DNA of 64,000 bases from Brugia malayi. Taxonomy: Eukaryota > Nematoda > Chromadorea > Rhabditida > Onchocercidae. The notes beneath the pieces were generated by a model. It was not told the origin of the DNA and did no database searches. It saw only the letters and a program-made list of their open reading frames with translations. Positions 1 through 10,262 of the stretch are shown piece after piece; position 1 is the stretch's first letter, and every line of letters begins with the position of its first letter. Where the stretch lies: assembly GCF_000002995.4 (NCBI RefSeq), contig NW_025062476.1, forward strand, positions 7,934,501 through 7,998,500, given 5' to 3'. A program made the translations under genes and the position numbers.

Positions 1-130
1 ATATTACAAACGAATATTTTGAGTGCTTTATAAATGTATAATGCCTTACAAATTAAAAGAAAAAAAAAGAAAAAAAAAACATAACCATTTGTTCTATTTC
101 AACAAAGCCTATACTTGGACAACAAAATTC
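1..130. other. 3' flank of the downstream zinc-finger unit
   Basis: AT-rich sequence with a long A-rich run (about 52-80), downstream of the minus-strand stop codon. It would carry the 3' UTR; no convincing poly(A) signal was assigned. Confidence 0.35.
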
Positions 131-2642
131 TCAAGGTATTTCTGGATTTTCAAAATTCTGAACTGCAGTTATATTCAAATAATGACCTACAGTATAAGTA
201 TTTCGCTCATGCTCTTCTCGATTACCATTTTTTATATTCAACACGATTTTCCCTTTTCTCATTCCAAACAATTTACTGACATCTTGACTTCGCCCATTTT
301 CTGTCGAACCATTCACTATTGGTCCTTTCGATTTTGTTTTATTTGTTTGGTTCCCAATGTGACACAAAAGATGTTTTTCGCAATTGTCTCGTGACCAAAA
401 GCGATATTTGCAGCCTTCGAACAAGCAAATATAGCGCTTCTTCCATAATTTACCTGATATGTTAGATCTAGCAATATGAGTATAACCTAATCTATTTGCT
501 TTTGTCAAAGAGTTAAGAAGTAAAAATAGAGTTAAAACCCATTGCAAAAAGGAGTTAAATTTTAAAATAAAAACGTATGCAGCAAGTAATATCTTAGCAC
601 AGTAAGCATTACTGCAAAGCAGATAAAAAATATAGCACATTTAATAGGTCACAAACCGTTATTTATAACCAATGAGATCAACCTATCCAGAATCTTTAAT
701 TGCTCAAATAGAGAGACGCATGGCAAAGATGTCCTCAAAGCTTTCATAATTTCAACTGCCTCTACTAATAAGCACTTTCATAGAACTATAATTTACAGCC
801 TTTTCACAATTCTTTTCTAATGTTTCAACTGAGATAAGCTTATATGGAGAATACACAACAAAAACTTACGAGACACGATAACATCACGAGATTTATTCTT
901 TCCATTCTTCGGTGAAAACTTCAGTCTCCACTGATGAACAACAGAAATGTGTTTACTCAGTATAACAGGATTACGATATCGTCGTGAACACCATGATATC
1001 GGGCAATCAAAAAATTTCTCCTAAAATTGAAATTTTCCTAAACCTAAGATTTCAAAACTCTCATACGGGCTTTCTCAGCGAACAAATCACATTTAGTAAC
1101 ATTGCTATATGAGATTCCCACTGAAAGTTCCCACTGAAAGAAAACTGACCTACATAATTCCATTCATAGCTAAACTTCTTTTCTCACTTTTATTCGTCTG
1201 ATGGTTAACTATTATGGCTTCGTATACTAAGAGTAAACAATATGTAATACGGAAGCATTTCGAGAAATTGAGATTCCAGAAGTTAAGTCCCATATTACCA
1301 TGACACCTAAAGCGCCTACAACAAGAGAATAAGGCCAGAAATCAACAATCTGTAGGAAATCGGTTAAAATGATGTGCAGAAATGACAGATCAAAAAAACA
1401 TAACGATAAAATCAGTTACTCACAACTTTATGAGTCACTCCATGCTCATCTCCTAATGTTTCGTCCTCTCTCATGCTTTCTGCGCTTCTATTTGCAATTT
1501 TCCTCTCAGAATCAACCCATGAATCTGCCATACTAGAGGACTGGAAACTGTACTGTGTACAAAGCTGCTCCATACCATGAACTGTCACTGCAGGAGAACC
1601 CGTCTCATCTTAAAAAGAGTAAAATAATAAAAAAAAAAATAATAATCATTCATGGAAGTTGTAAAAACATTATTTCTTTGATATACACGAATATATCTCA
1701 TATTCCAGAAGCAACCAAACAGTAGGGATATTCTAGACCACTCAGCAGCCCTTATTTCGATTTTTCTCAAGTGTCATTTAAACTCTCATTACTTTATTAT
1801 TTCATATCGATCGCTATGATTAGTAACAACAAACCTGGACTACGTATAACCAGGGGATGATTATGGATCATATGCAGCTGAAATTGAATTTGATCACTGA
1901 ATATATCTGCACAGTGCAAGCAGGTAAATTCACCTCGTTCTTGCTGCTGTAAGTTCGTTGTAAGAGACCCATCAAGAGTTGCAGCACTTTGCCCGATTTT
2001 AATATCATACGCATCCTCAAAACGAGCGAATCAGTTCAGGAAGAATACTGCTTACAAAATGCCACTCATTTATTATTGATTAACAAAGTAAGCATCACTA
2101 TAGATAAGGCTGAACTGAGGACTAGTCGCAGACAAGCCAAAAATATTCTTTAGTAGAATAGTCTGAGACTATTTACTGGGTTTTCTGGAAACACCATTAT
2201 TCAAAAACAAAAAGGTTTTTTACCTTCAAGAAACCCTCTACTGATTCTAAGCCCATATCCATTCTGTGTTTCTCGCTAAGATGTTTCTGCATTGCAACCA
2301 CACCAGCGGTTCTTATATCACAGAACGGACATCGCAATTGACTAGAAGATAAAACATATTACATAATTTTCAAAAGCTCAGCCAGCCACCACCCTCTCCT
2401 CAAATCTAATGTTCGTACATCAGAATTAAGAAGTTGCTTCATTATGATTCTACTTTAGAGAGACAGCAATGTGAAGTTGGAAAATACGCATTGCCAATCT
2501 CTAATTTAATTTAACTCACTTTGCTACTAGAAATATATATATAAGTTCTTAAAGCTTACCCGACTAGGTTCGTCTGAAGGGCAAATGCTCTTTCAAATGC
2601 AATCTTCAAATCTTCTAAAAAGCGAGCCGAATAACGCTGCAT
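131..2642 (-). CDS. C2H2 zinc-finger protein, downstream unit (six exons, 346 aa)
   Basis: Six exons on the minus strand: 2642-2560, 2341-2224, 2015-1835, 1608-1424, 1020-870 and 453-131 (TGA at 133-131). All junctions are GT...AG, the lengths sum to 1041 nt, and every join keeps phase. The protein has four C2H2 fingers: C32-P-F-C35 with H48/H53; C99-L-H-C102 with H115 and H120; C195-x4-C200 with H213/H218; C249-x4-C254 with H267/H271. The last two have a C-x4-C knuckle instead of the usual C-x2-C. Residues about 128-189 are a Ser/Glu-rich linker without fingers. A nuclear DNA-binding role follows from the finger family; the target is unknown. The ATG at 2642 was chosen because an in-frame TGA lies upstream and an acceptor-like AG sits 8 nt before it. 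It could instead be an internal exon of the neighbouring zinc-finger unit. No orthologue is recognised with certainty. Confidence 0.82.
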
Positions 2643-3190
2643 TTTTGGCACTAATTTGTGCCAAATCAAATCAAAGAAACAAACTAATACGGGGCATCAA
2701 ATATTTTAAGCAAATAGGACAGGGCACAGGAAATAGCAGTAGTAAAGAGTAGCTCAAAGAGAACAAAGAATGGGCATCAATTTCAGCAAAATTTCCCAGA
2801 AAAAAGAACGGACGTCTTTCTCTCTCGCTCCACTACACTCTATACAGGCACCGCAACAGCAACAACGCATGTCACATTTACTTCACGACCGCCGCGATCG
2901 ATTTTACTGACAAATGTACTTCGTGCGCTCTCTTTAGCTGATGATTGCCGAAGAAAATTCTTCTAGTATTCGGAAGGGGGAAGTATGTTTCCCTTTCTTC
3001 CTTCTCCAACAGAAAGCATTACTTTTCAGGATCGTTACTTTAGCCTATCAAAAAATATTCCAGGCATCATTATCTCGGTTATCGGCTCCTCAAGTCATGT
3101 CGAAAAAAGTTCTCACAAAAACAGAACTTCATAGAGAAAGTCCTGCATACACAAAGTTTTAAACCGACTCCAAAATTGATAAGGAAAAAA
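2643..3190. other. Junction between the two zinc-finger units: intergenic spacer or intron
   Basis: This 548-bp stretch separates the TAA of the upstream unit from the ATG of the downstream unit. On the minus strand one exon-like piece, 2937-2882 (after ...ATCAG, before GTAAAT), stays open for 18 codons, but its phase does not fit either neighbour with a good donor. A GC-richer, initiator-like patch covers about 2810-2910. Plus-strand open frames here look fortuitous. The segment could hold a promoter, or unseen alternative exons. Confidence 0.4.
2644..2665. promoter_or_regulatory. Hairpin around the acceptor and start of the downstream zinc-finger unit
   Basis: TTTGGCAC and GTGCCAAA form a perfect 8-bp inverted repeat with a 6-base loop. 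It contains the AG that would serve as cis- or trans-splice acceptor and ends two bases from the ATG at 2642-2640. The half-sites TTGGC/GCCAA resemble nuclear factor I half-sites, but the spacing is 10, not the usual 5. Any regulatory role is inference. Confidence 0.3.
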
Positions 3191-6100
3191 TTACTCAATA
3201 TTATTTCCACTTTGATCTGAAGTTTTAAGGGCTTGGCTGAGAGTCGATGTGCTGGTGATACTTGAGGTAGAACTTAGAGATCCGCGATGACCACGAGACG
3301 TTGGTAATGACACAACATTATGAACTTCTTGTTTGTGTTGCTTCAGAGATTCACGAGTCTGCCCCACATTTGTATTACAAATATCGCAGCTGAAAAGAAA
3401 ACAGCAAATCTGCTTTTTTCCCTTTTTCTGCTTGTTCAGATTTACAGCAAGAGCTTTGTCTACGACTTCCTTCAACCTGCATATAATTCATATAATATTA
3501 TTACAGATATCGCAGCTGAAACAATTGGAAAACTAATATGCCAGTCATCATTAGTTACTAAATTTCTTGTAATGTATACCGAAAAGCGATCGTGCCAGAT
3601 TTTTCCTTCTCTAAAGTATCGATGTTCGCAATTATCGTTTTATGTTCATCAATGACAATGCCGTGCATTTTGAGCATATGCGTTCGAAGGAAATATTTGT
3701 TGCATACTTCCTTGTTGCAAACATCGCAGTAATTTTTGCCCGTTGTTGTATATTGTTTTTTCGGCTGTCGTGACTAAAGCTAAGGAAACATGTTTTTTTT
3801 TTCCTGCCAGTGAATGTAAATGTGAGAGATCGGGGCTCGAAACATCCAAGTATTAAAGACACTAAATCTACTGAATTCAAAATGAAGGAAAAAAAAAAAA
3901 AAAACAATAAATAAAAACATACAACACTAATGGGCGACGTAACCATTCCTGGTGCAATTGCTGAATTACGAGGTCGATCTGCATCAATACTTTGATTATT
4001 TTGCTGCTTCTGTGACTGTTGTTGTGGCTGTAACTGACCCATTGGAGACAATAAGTTGAATGAGTTAAGAAAGCTGTTCAAGATATTATGCTGCAATAAC
4101 AAATGATGCTGCAGGGTAGCTCGGCTCTCGCACTCCTGTCCACACATTTCGCATGCTTCTTTATTAGCCGATGAATGTCTTGATGGTGATCTAAAATGAA
4201 ATTTGATTCTTAAAAAATTTTTTAAGTGGTGCAGTAAGAAAATGAAGTACAAGAAACTTCATAAATGCAATATCAATCGGAAGTAACAAAAATGATAACT
4301 TACGACTGTTGTTGTGCATGTATCCCATCACCTTTAAATGACGATAGCAGTTCCTGCGCAATCGCATTCTCTTGAGCCTGACGAGCAATCATAGCAAATA
4401 AATCACCTGTGTTTGGTAACTGACTTGCGACGCTAGCAAGTGCTTCTTCATCAATCCTGACACTCTCCGACCTATAATTATACTATTTACGACTAATCTA
4501 TCCAACAAATAAAATGATTATGCGTTAGTGGTAATACGTGGACAAAAAAAATCTACCTGGCTCCACCGAGTAACTCATCATCATTACTTCCTTCCTCATT
4601 CACTCTCGCTCGTTTACTGGGTGATGAGTCCGCACTAGATAAGCAATTGACAATAACAGAAGTCGGTTGAGATGAAGTCGTTTTTGAAGGAGATATCTGT
4701 GAAGCTTCCAGTACATTCTGATTGCAAAGTGCAGCGATAAACTCAGCTGGACTAATATTCATTCCCGTCGAGGTAGTCGGCAAATCCAGAGGAAGGTTCT
4801 GTGAAACACTTGCTAAAAAAGTCATTTAGATAATAAAGTAAAACGGAAGACCCAAAACGATCGAAATTTCAACAGATAATGTGACCCAATCCTCAATTCA
4901 ACAAATACTAAAGTGAGAAAAAAGACAGATCTTGACAACCGAACTGCTTTCGGTTCATGCAAATCCAGAATGTATGTCCATTTTGCCACATGCTGAGCAA
5001 TTACACCAATTCGCAGTTGTAAGTACAAGACTAACTAACGTGACGCTAGTGATGTTACATTGCATTCGGATGGTGAGTTTTTGCCCGGAAATGGAATGCC
5101 ATGTTTTTTCCACTTATGTGTTCGAAGAAAGTAGCGATTGCAAAAATTCTTGTCACATATTTCGCAATAAGTATCCTGGAAAGTTGAAGAACAGGGTTCC
5201 TTCGGAGTGTAGCTCAGCAGCTCAAATAGCCAACAAAATGGCTTTCAGTTGGAATGAATAACCCTGCACTTTTTCTTAACAGAGGAAGAAATTCCGATTG
5301 AATGAAAGCAGTACGGATTTACCTTCGAATGCCCAGCACTACTAGCAAATGGTGAATTGAGGATTGAGCCTGGGCTGCAATTTGCTGATGGAACCATACC
5401 CGCAGAACCATTGGTACTACCAAGTGCTGCTAGGACTCGGAGAGAGTCTTCAACTGATCCGGGAGAGAAATACTGATTCATTAGCTGCATCTGCTCCAGC
5501 ATGGTTGGCATTCGTTGTGTTAAAGCAGCCATGTTTCTGGAATTCCAACAGATTGTGAAAGCAAGCATCAAATGTTTCTTACTAAGTTTTGGTAAGCTTA
5601 CAGGGCGGAGACATTATTTGGCAATCCTGGAAAAAAATCAGAGATCCACTTTGAAAGATCAAGTTGCTGTAACTCCGATGCTGATGGAGGTTGCAAATTT
5701 TCGTTCTCTGTCAGGGTAATATCCTCAGTATTTACTTTCGGTGAGCTGAAATAAATCAAATTCAAACCGAACTCTCTTAATTAGACTACCAAACCTTCCT
5801 GATCCGAACACAGTGGAAATCAGTGAAGCTCAAAAACCTTAGTGCAGTGTCATCTACAGAATCCTGTTCGTTTGTAGATTCCATTTCTCTATCCACAGTA
5901 CCAAATGGCTTGGGTGATAACGGTGACTCGGCATCACATGGAGAGGTCGCCACTTCTGATGAAGTTGACGCTGTTACTTCTGCTTTATTATTTTCACCAA
6001 CGGTTTCTTCTTGTTCATTTGTGGTGCTACCGTTGTTGCTATTCTGACCCTGATTTAGAGCTGCTGCTGCCGCTAACTGGCTTAGATACATTGCTCCCAA

Positions 6101-6329
6101 ATTCTGAAATAAAGATTTGCATTAAGTTTGTTTGGTAGCATCTAAATAAATTTCGTAGATCAAAACGTACTGATTCAGGAGGTCGGAATAATGGTATATC
6201 CAACTGCGCATTTGCAAAAACTGATGGTAAAAAATTGTAAGGCGAAGGTAACATGGAAGCAGATTGCATGAGGTGTTGATGATGTTTAGCACTTCCACTA
6301 TCGCCACCCAAACTCGATGGCATCATCAT
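3191..6329 (-). CDS. C2H2 zinc-finger protein, upstream unit (ten exons, 667 aa)
   Basis: Ten minus-strand exons: 6329-6171, 6103-5838, 5745-5602, 5536-5323, 5175-5040, 4812-4557, 4471-4304, 4190-3923, 3773-3580 and 3389-3191 (TAA). They total 2004 nt with consistent phases. The first ~260 residues are low-complexity (Ala run, Asn/Ser/Glu). Four fingers follow: about 265-286 (CEICDKNFCNRYFLRTH), 461-482 (CEMC...), 553-574 (CDVCNKEVCNKYFLRTH) and 603-624 (CDIC..., x13 spacing). Fingers one and three share the module CN[RK]YFLRTH...K..HGI. A Gln-rich stretch (QLQPQQQSQKQQNNQ) follows finger two, and a Ser/Thr-rich tail follows finger four. ATG ATG ATG at 6329 is preceded by an in-frame TAG, and an acceptor (TTACAG) lies at 6347. 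The donor after exon 5 (GTTAGT) is the least certain junction. The fold implies nucleic-acid binding; the function is not identified. Confidence 0.85.
3500..3521 (-). repeat. Duplicate of the last exon's acceptor and first codons (decoy or relic exon)
   Basis: On the plus strand 3500-3521 matches 3374-3395 in 21 of 22 bases. Both copies read TTTCAG|CTGCGAT on the minus strand, i.e. a 3' splice site followed by the first CDIC codons of the fourth finger. The 3374 copy leads into the long open last exon. The 3500 copy reaches TGA after about eight codons (R-C-D-I-C-N-N-I-I-stop), so its use would truncate the protein before finger four. Confidence 0.6.
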
Positions 6330-7743
6330 ATGACACTACTTCCACTCTGTAATTTTTCCATAAAATCTACAAATTTCAGAAATGAAATAGCAATGAAATA
6401 TCAAGCTTTCTCGTTTCCTAAAAATGATGCGAAGAAATTAGCAGGTAATGTGAGATAAGCTAGGAGTAAAAAAAATATTGAGGTGTGGGCACATGACGTT
6501 TTGAATGGGGTATATTCCTCGATTTGAGACAAACGATTGACTGTACCAGAAAGAAGCTGAAAAAGAACTCGAATTGAAATGAATACCACTCGTTGCGTGG
6601 ACGAAAAATCTTGTCACATGATAATCCGTGCAAATAGCATAAACAGCTCAACCTCACTTCTACATGGGACAGATAATCACTTTAAGTCGCGGAAAATTTA
6701 AAGTCAACATTGTTCCTTCAATCCACACAACTACAACTTATAGTCATATTCAATTCTCCATTGTATGCAACGGAGATGACCATGTTTCAAATTTTCGCTT
6801 ATTGATTAAAAAGAATAATGGATATGGCGGTAATTGAGTTAAATTCTAGGACCGAAAATATTCCCTGAAAGAAGAGGGCGTAAAACGGGAAGAGAATGGG
6901 CAAAAGTTTTGTTTCGTAGGAATTAAAAATGATTTTCGAGAAAGAGAAAAAAGCAAAAAATGCAAATGACAAATGAACAGTGTAATATGGAAATGATCAG
7001 TACAAAGGAATATACCTAAGGAAATAGGAATAGGGGGAGAGAAGAGGGTACGGGGACGGGGAGAGGGAAAGGGTAGAGGTGATCGTAGCAGGTTTGCTCT
7101 CTAAACGTAGCCACTGACGAGAATTTCCTCAAACTCTTTCGGAAGGGAAACGCGGGAATATTTCATTATGTATACGGACATACGTGCATATCACAACAAC
7201 TACCGCCTGGCCATTTCAATCTTAAATAGCAAGACATGGTGTTACCGTAACTTATTAGTGTAATCTCGAAAGGAGAAAGAAAGTAAGAGCACCCGGGATG
7301 AGCTGAGCTGAGCCGAGCCAACCCTCCTCTTTTGCGCTCAGCTCCACATTGCGCCACACGAACACTACCAAAGCTTAACAGGCAACAGTCCCCAATTACG
7401 TGCGTATCTCACTGAAACATACACAGATGAGAGCACAGTGAGACACAGTCATGCACGTACATCCGTCCATATCTCCAGGAGGCGCTTATTGCTTTTCTGC
7501 GCACACTGTGCATGAGCAGTTCACATCTCATCATAATATTAAAAAAAGTATTGAGGAAATGAATAATGCGAATCCCATTACTAGAAATGGAATTCACACA
7601 GATTAAGATGCACACCATAACTGTAAAATTAGCCACAAGACATTACATCTCATTAATATTTCAAACAAATCGACAAGCAGCAAAGATTTACAAACTGACA
7701 AATATGACGTAATATTTCATTGGTTGATTCAGATGAGTCACTA
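6330..7743 (-). promoter_or_regulatory. Presumed 5' UTR and upstream flank of the zinc-finger unit
   Basis: Lying upstream of the minus-strand ATG at 6329, this stretch has no supported exon. An acceptor (AAAAATTACAG) at 6347 implies a spliced or trans-spliced leader exon start at 6346. Further out are purine-rich G runs (7033-7073) and a GC patch with repeated GAGCT/GAGCC (about 7297-7321), both unusual for this AT-rich window and consistent with a promoter region. No TATA box or transcription start can be fixed. Confidence 0.35.
7046..7073 (+). other. G-quadruplex motif
   Basis: Five runs of at least three G (GGG, GGGG, GGGG, GGG, GGG) are separated by 2-3 bases, meeting the standard G4 pattern; a further G5 run lies at 7033-7037. 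It is on the strand opposite to zinc-finger transcription, about 0.7 kb upstream of the start codon. Confidence 0.6.
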
Positions 7744-7777
7744 CGATGGTCATTTAGGTTCTACTAAATGATCATCG
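7744..7777. repeat. Inverted repeat, 14-bp stem, 6-base loop
   Basis: CGATGGTCATTTAG and CTAAATGATCATCG pair over 14 positions with one G-T wobble around the loop GTTCTA. No gene flanks it closely. Confidence 0.6.
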
Positions 7778-8589
7778 CCCTCATGGTTGTAAGTTCTGTG
7801 ATCGAGAATGAAAAGTACCGGAAATGATGAATATTAAATATTACGAGTAAAATGTAAAAGAAGCTAATTCAAAGGTTTATCTTTCGTTTTGAGAAAACAG
7901 CTTTAGTTAAGAGGAAATCACTAGAGACATTGCAGTGAGTTCTTTGGTTCAGGAGTGGATTAGAATGATTTGAATATGATGATCAAGTCCAAAGTTTACC
8001 GGGACTTTTTTGAAGTTGCTAGTTAAAATCAGTTGCAATATTTACCTTAAAGACTCCAGAACAAAGCTCGATTACTGCTGATTCCGGACACTACCCTGAA
8101 AAGAAATGGCAAAATTTAACAAATTTATCGAATGAATTCGGAATATTAATGAAGATTAACGGCGGCGATGACATAGAGCACAGAATCATTAATTCAACGT
8201 ACACTGCTCAATTTATGATTGAAAATGGAATGAAAACGATTTGAATATGACAACGATAGGGCTAAAATTAATAAAAAAAAAATTGTTGGCAACAAATGCT
8301 GGCACTGCTTATATGGGCTCCGACATGTGGCATCTGTAAGTACTACCTTAATATTTTTCTTTTTTCCAACGGAAGTCTTTACAAAACATCTCTTTGAGAT
8401 CATTTCAAAAAAAAAAGCAATTCAAATTAAAAACTAATTAGCGCAAATGTCATGCAAAACAGAAAATCTGGTCTGTTCTTTGAAGTCGGTAATACGATTA
8501 ATCGAGAAAAATGCAAACATTTACAATTCGAAAAATTTTTTTCGCTGGTAATCGTAACGTTAGTTTTGTGCGGACAGAAGCAAGCAAGA

Positions 8590-8682
8590 TTGAGCACGGC
8601 GTTCTTTTCTGCAAGTACAGTTGAGCATGGCGCTGTTTCCTGCAAGTACAGTTGAACATGGCGCTGTTTTCTGCAAATACAC
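8590..8682. repeat. Tandem repeat, 31-bp unit, three copies
   Basis: Three head-to-tail 31-base units at 8590-8620, 8621-8651 and 8652-8682, each starting TTGA(G/A)CA(C/T)GGCG and ending TGCAA(G/A)TACA. They differ at only a few positions. The unit is richer in GC than its surroundings. Open frames through it exist on both strands but have no other support. Confidence 0.85.
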
Positions 8683-10199
8683 TCAAGAGCACTGCTGCTT
8701 CATCTAACTTCTAAAACCTTTCATCATTTTATATAAACCGTCACCGTCTTGTATAAGTAAATGAGAACTGCATTAGCTCATATGAATAAAAGAAGTCATG
8801 ATCTCCAAACACCACGAAAATCTCTAAATGCACGCTATTGATGACGAGTGCAAGCATGCATCATTTTGTCTGCAGAACTTGCAAATTTTTGATCTTATTC
8901 GATCTCTATTTTCTTTATGTAGCAACAGAAGAAACATGCAAACATGCAAGGAAGTCTCGTCTAACTAATTAGTTTCTATAAATATGGCTCAGACTATTTT
9001 ATTTTTTCTGATCACTCGAGAACATCGCCATTACAGACTTTCGCAAAATGTTTTGAACTTCTCTTGAGAAAATCACTTTTTCTAGGATTTTAATCAATTT
9101 AAGCGAATAATGAATGGATAGAAAGAAGCCCACTCCAAGTATGTTTTATGAATTTCATCTATTTAATTAAATCAGTAGATGAGTAAGGTGAATCCCAATT
9201 TCCATCTTCCCATGTATCATTAAAAAGCTGCAATTGATGCAGTGAAAATTTGCAAAATAAAGTAATTCTTGTACTACAGGATATATACTACCAACACGTA
9301 AGACCTTAAGAAATCACGTTACCAACAAGGAACTAAACATACCCTGACAAAGCTAACGAGTTATAGCGATTCATGAATGGCGAAATGAATATTAATTAAT
9401 TCATGCCGTCTGTACAAAGGTTTCCCGCGTAGATCACTTACAGACAATAATGATATTATAGGAAAATCAGTCCACCCTCAAGAACATCTTAATCGAGATA
9501 TAAAAAATGGCATCTCAAGAGAGGATCGATAAACATTTTAGCCAATTTGTTTGATTTTTGATCAGTTGTAGATACGATAACTATAGAAAATTAGCTAGCA
9601 AAATATAATTTCATCGAAATTTTCATTTAGAATGATGATCTAGTATATAATTTAGCGATGAAAGATTTACTAATTCATCATCAGTCATTATTCTTAATCG
9701 CTTTGAAACAGTTCCTATTTACCTCCGTACTCTCACAAGTATTGATGTCTGTGGATACCAGGTTCAAATAAGAATTCTCAGACAAATGAGGATTGATAAA
9801 AGAAACAAGAAATGTACTATATTTAATCAAAAAAAAAAAATACAAATGTAGCATATTTAATTGAAATTGGTTATATTGAACTGAATTTTTACTTTTCCTA
9901 GATTTCATTAATAATTTTCAAAATTCCAACCCAAAATATGAAAAAAAAGAAATCAACAATAAAAACTAAAACTAAAAACTTTCCAACTGAAGCAGCAGTT
10001 AATCAGTTCCAGAAAAAGCTTGGATTATGTCGGTTGTTGCTAGAACATTTCTCTAAGTGCTTGAAATACAAACCGTAAAAATAGATGGTATGAGAGCACT
10101 CAAAACAATGGATGAGCGGGGTGCAACAGTATCAATAAAAAAGTAATATTTCTTTACACACATCGACATATAAACACATACACACATTCACACATATAT

Positions 10200-10262
10200 A
10201 CAGTTATTTCAACAATGTAAGTGAATTAAAGTTTTGTTCAAACAATTGAATGAAATAACTGT
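10200..10262. other. Hairpin of microRNA-precursor size (63 nt)
   Basis: ACAGTTATTTCA (10200-10211) and TGAAATAACTGT (10251-10262) form a perfect 12-bp stem. An inner CAAT/ATTG pairing (10213-10216 with 10245-10248) extends it past small internal loops. The size is within the microRNA precursor range, but the upper stem is weak and no known microRNA is recognised. Confidence 0.25.

Noticed and set aside
23..394. Plus-strand open frame of 123 codons
   Set aside because: It is antisense to the last exon of the zinc-finger unit, which has a matching finger and in-phase splice site.
4932..5261. Plus-strand open frame of 109 codons
   Set aside because: It overlaps the exon 5175-5040 that encodes a clear C2H2 finger on the other strand; no domain of its own.
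5823..6138. Two plus-strand frames of 74 and 77 codons
   Set aside because: Shadows of the Ser/Glu-rich exon 6103-5838 on the minus strand.
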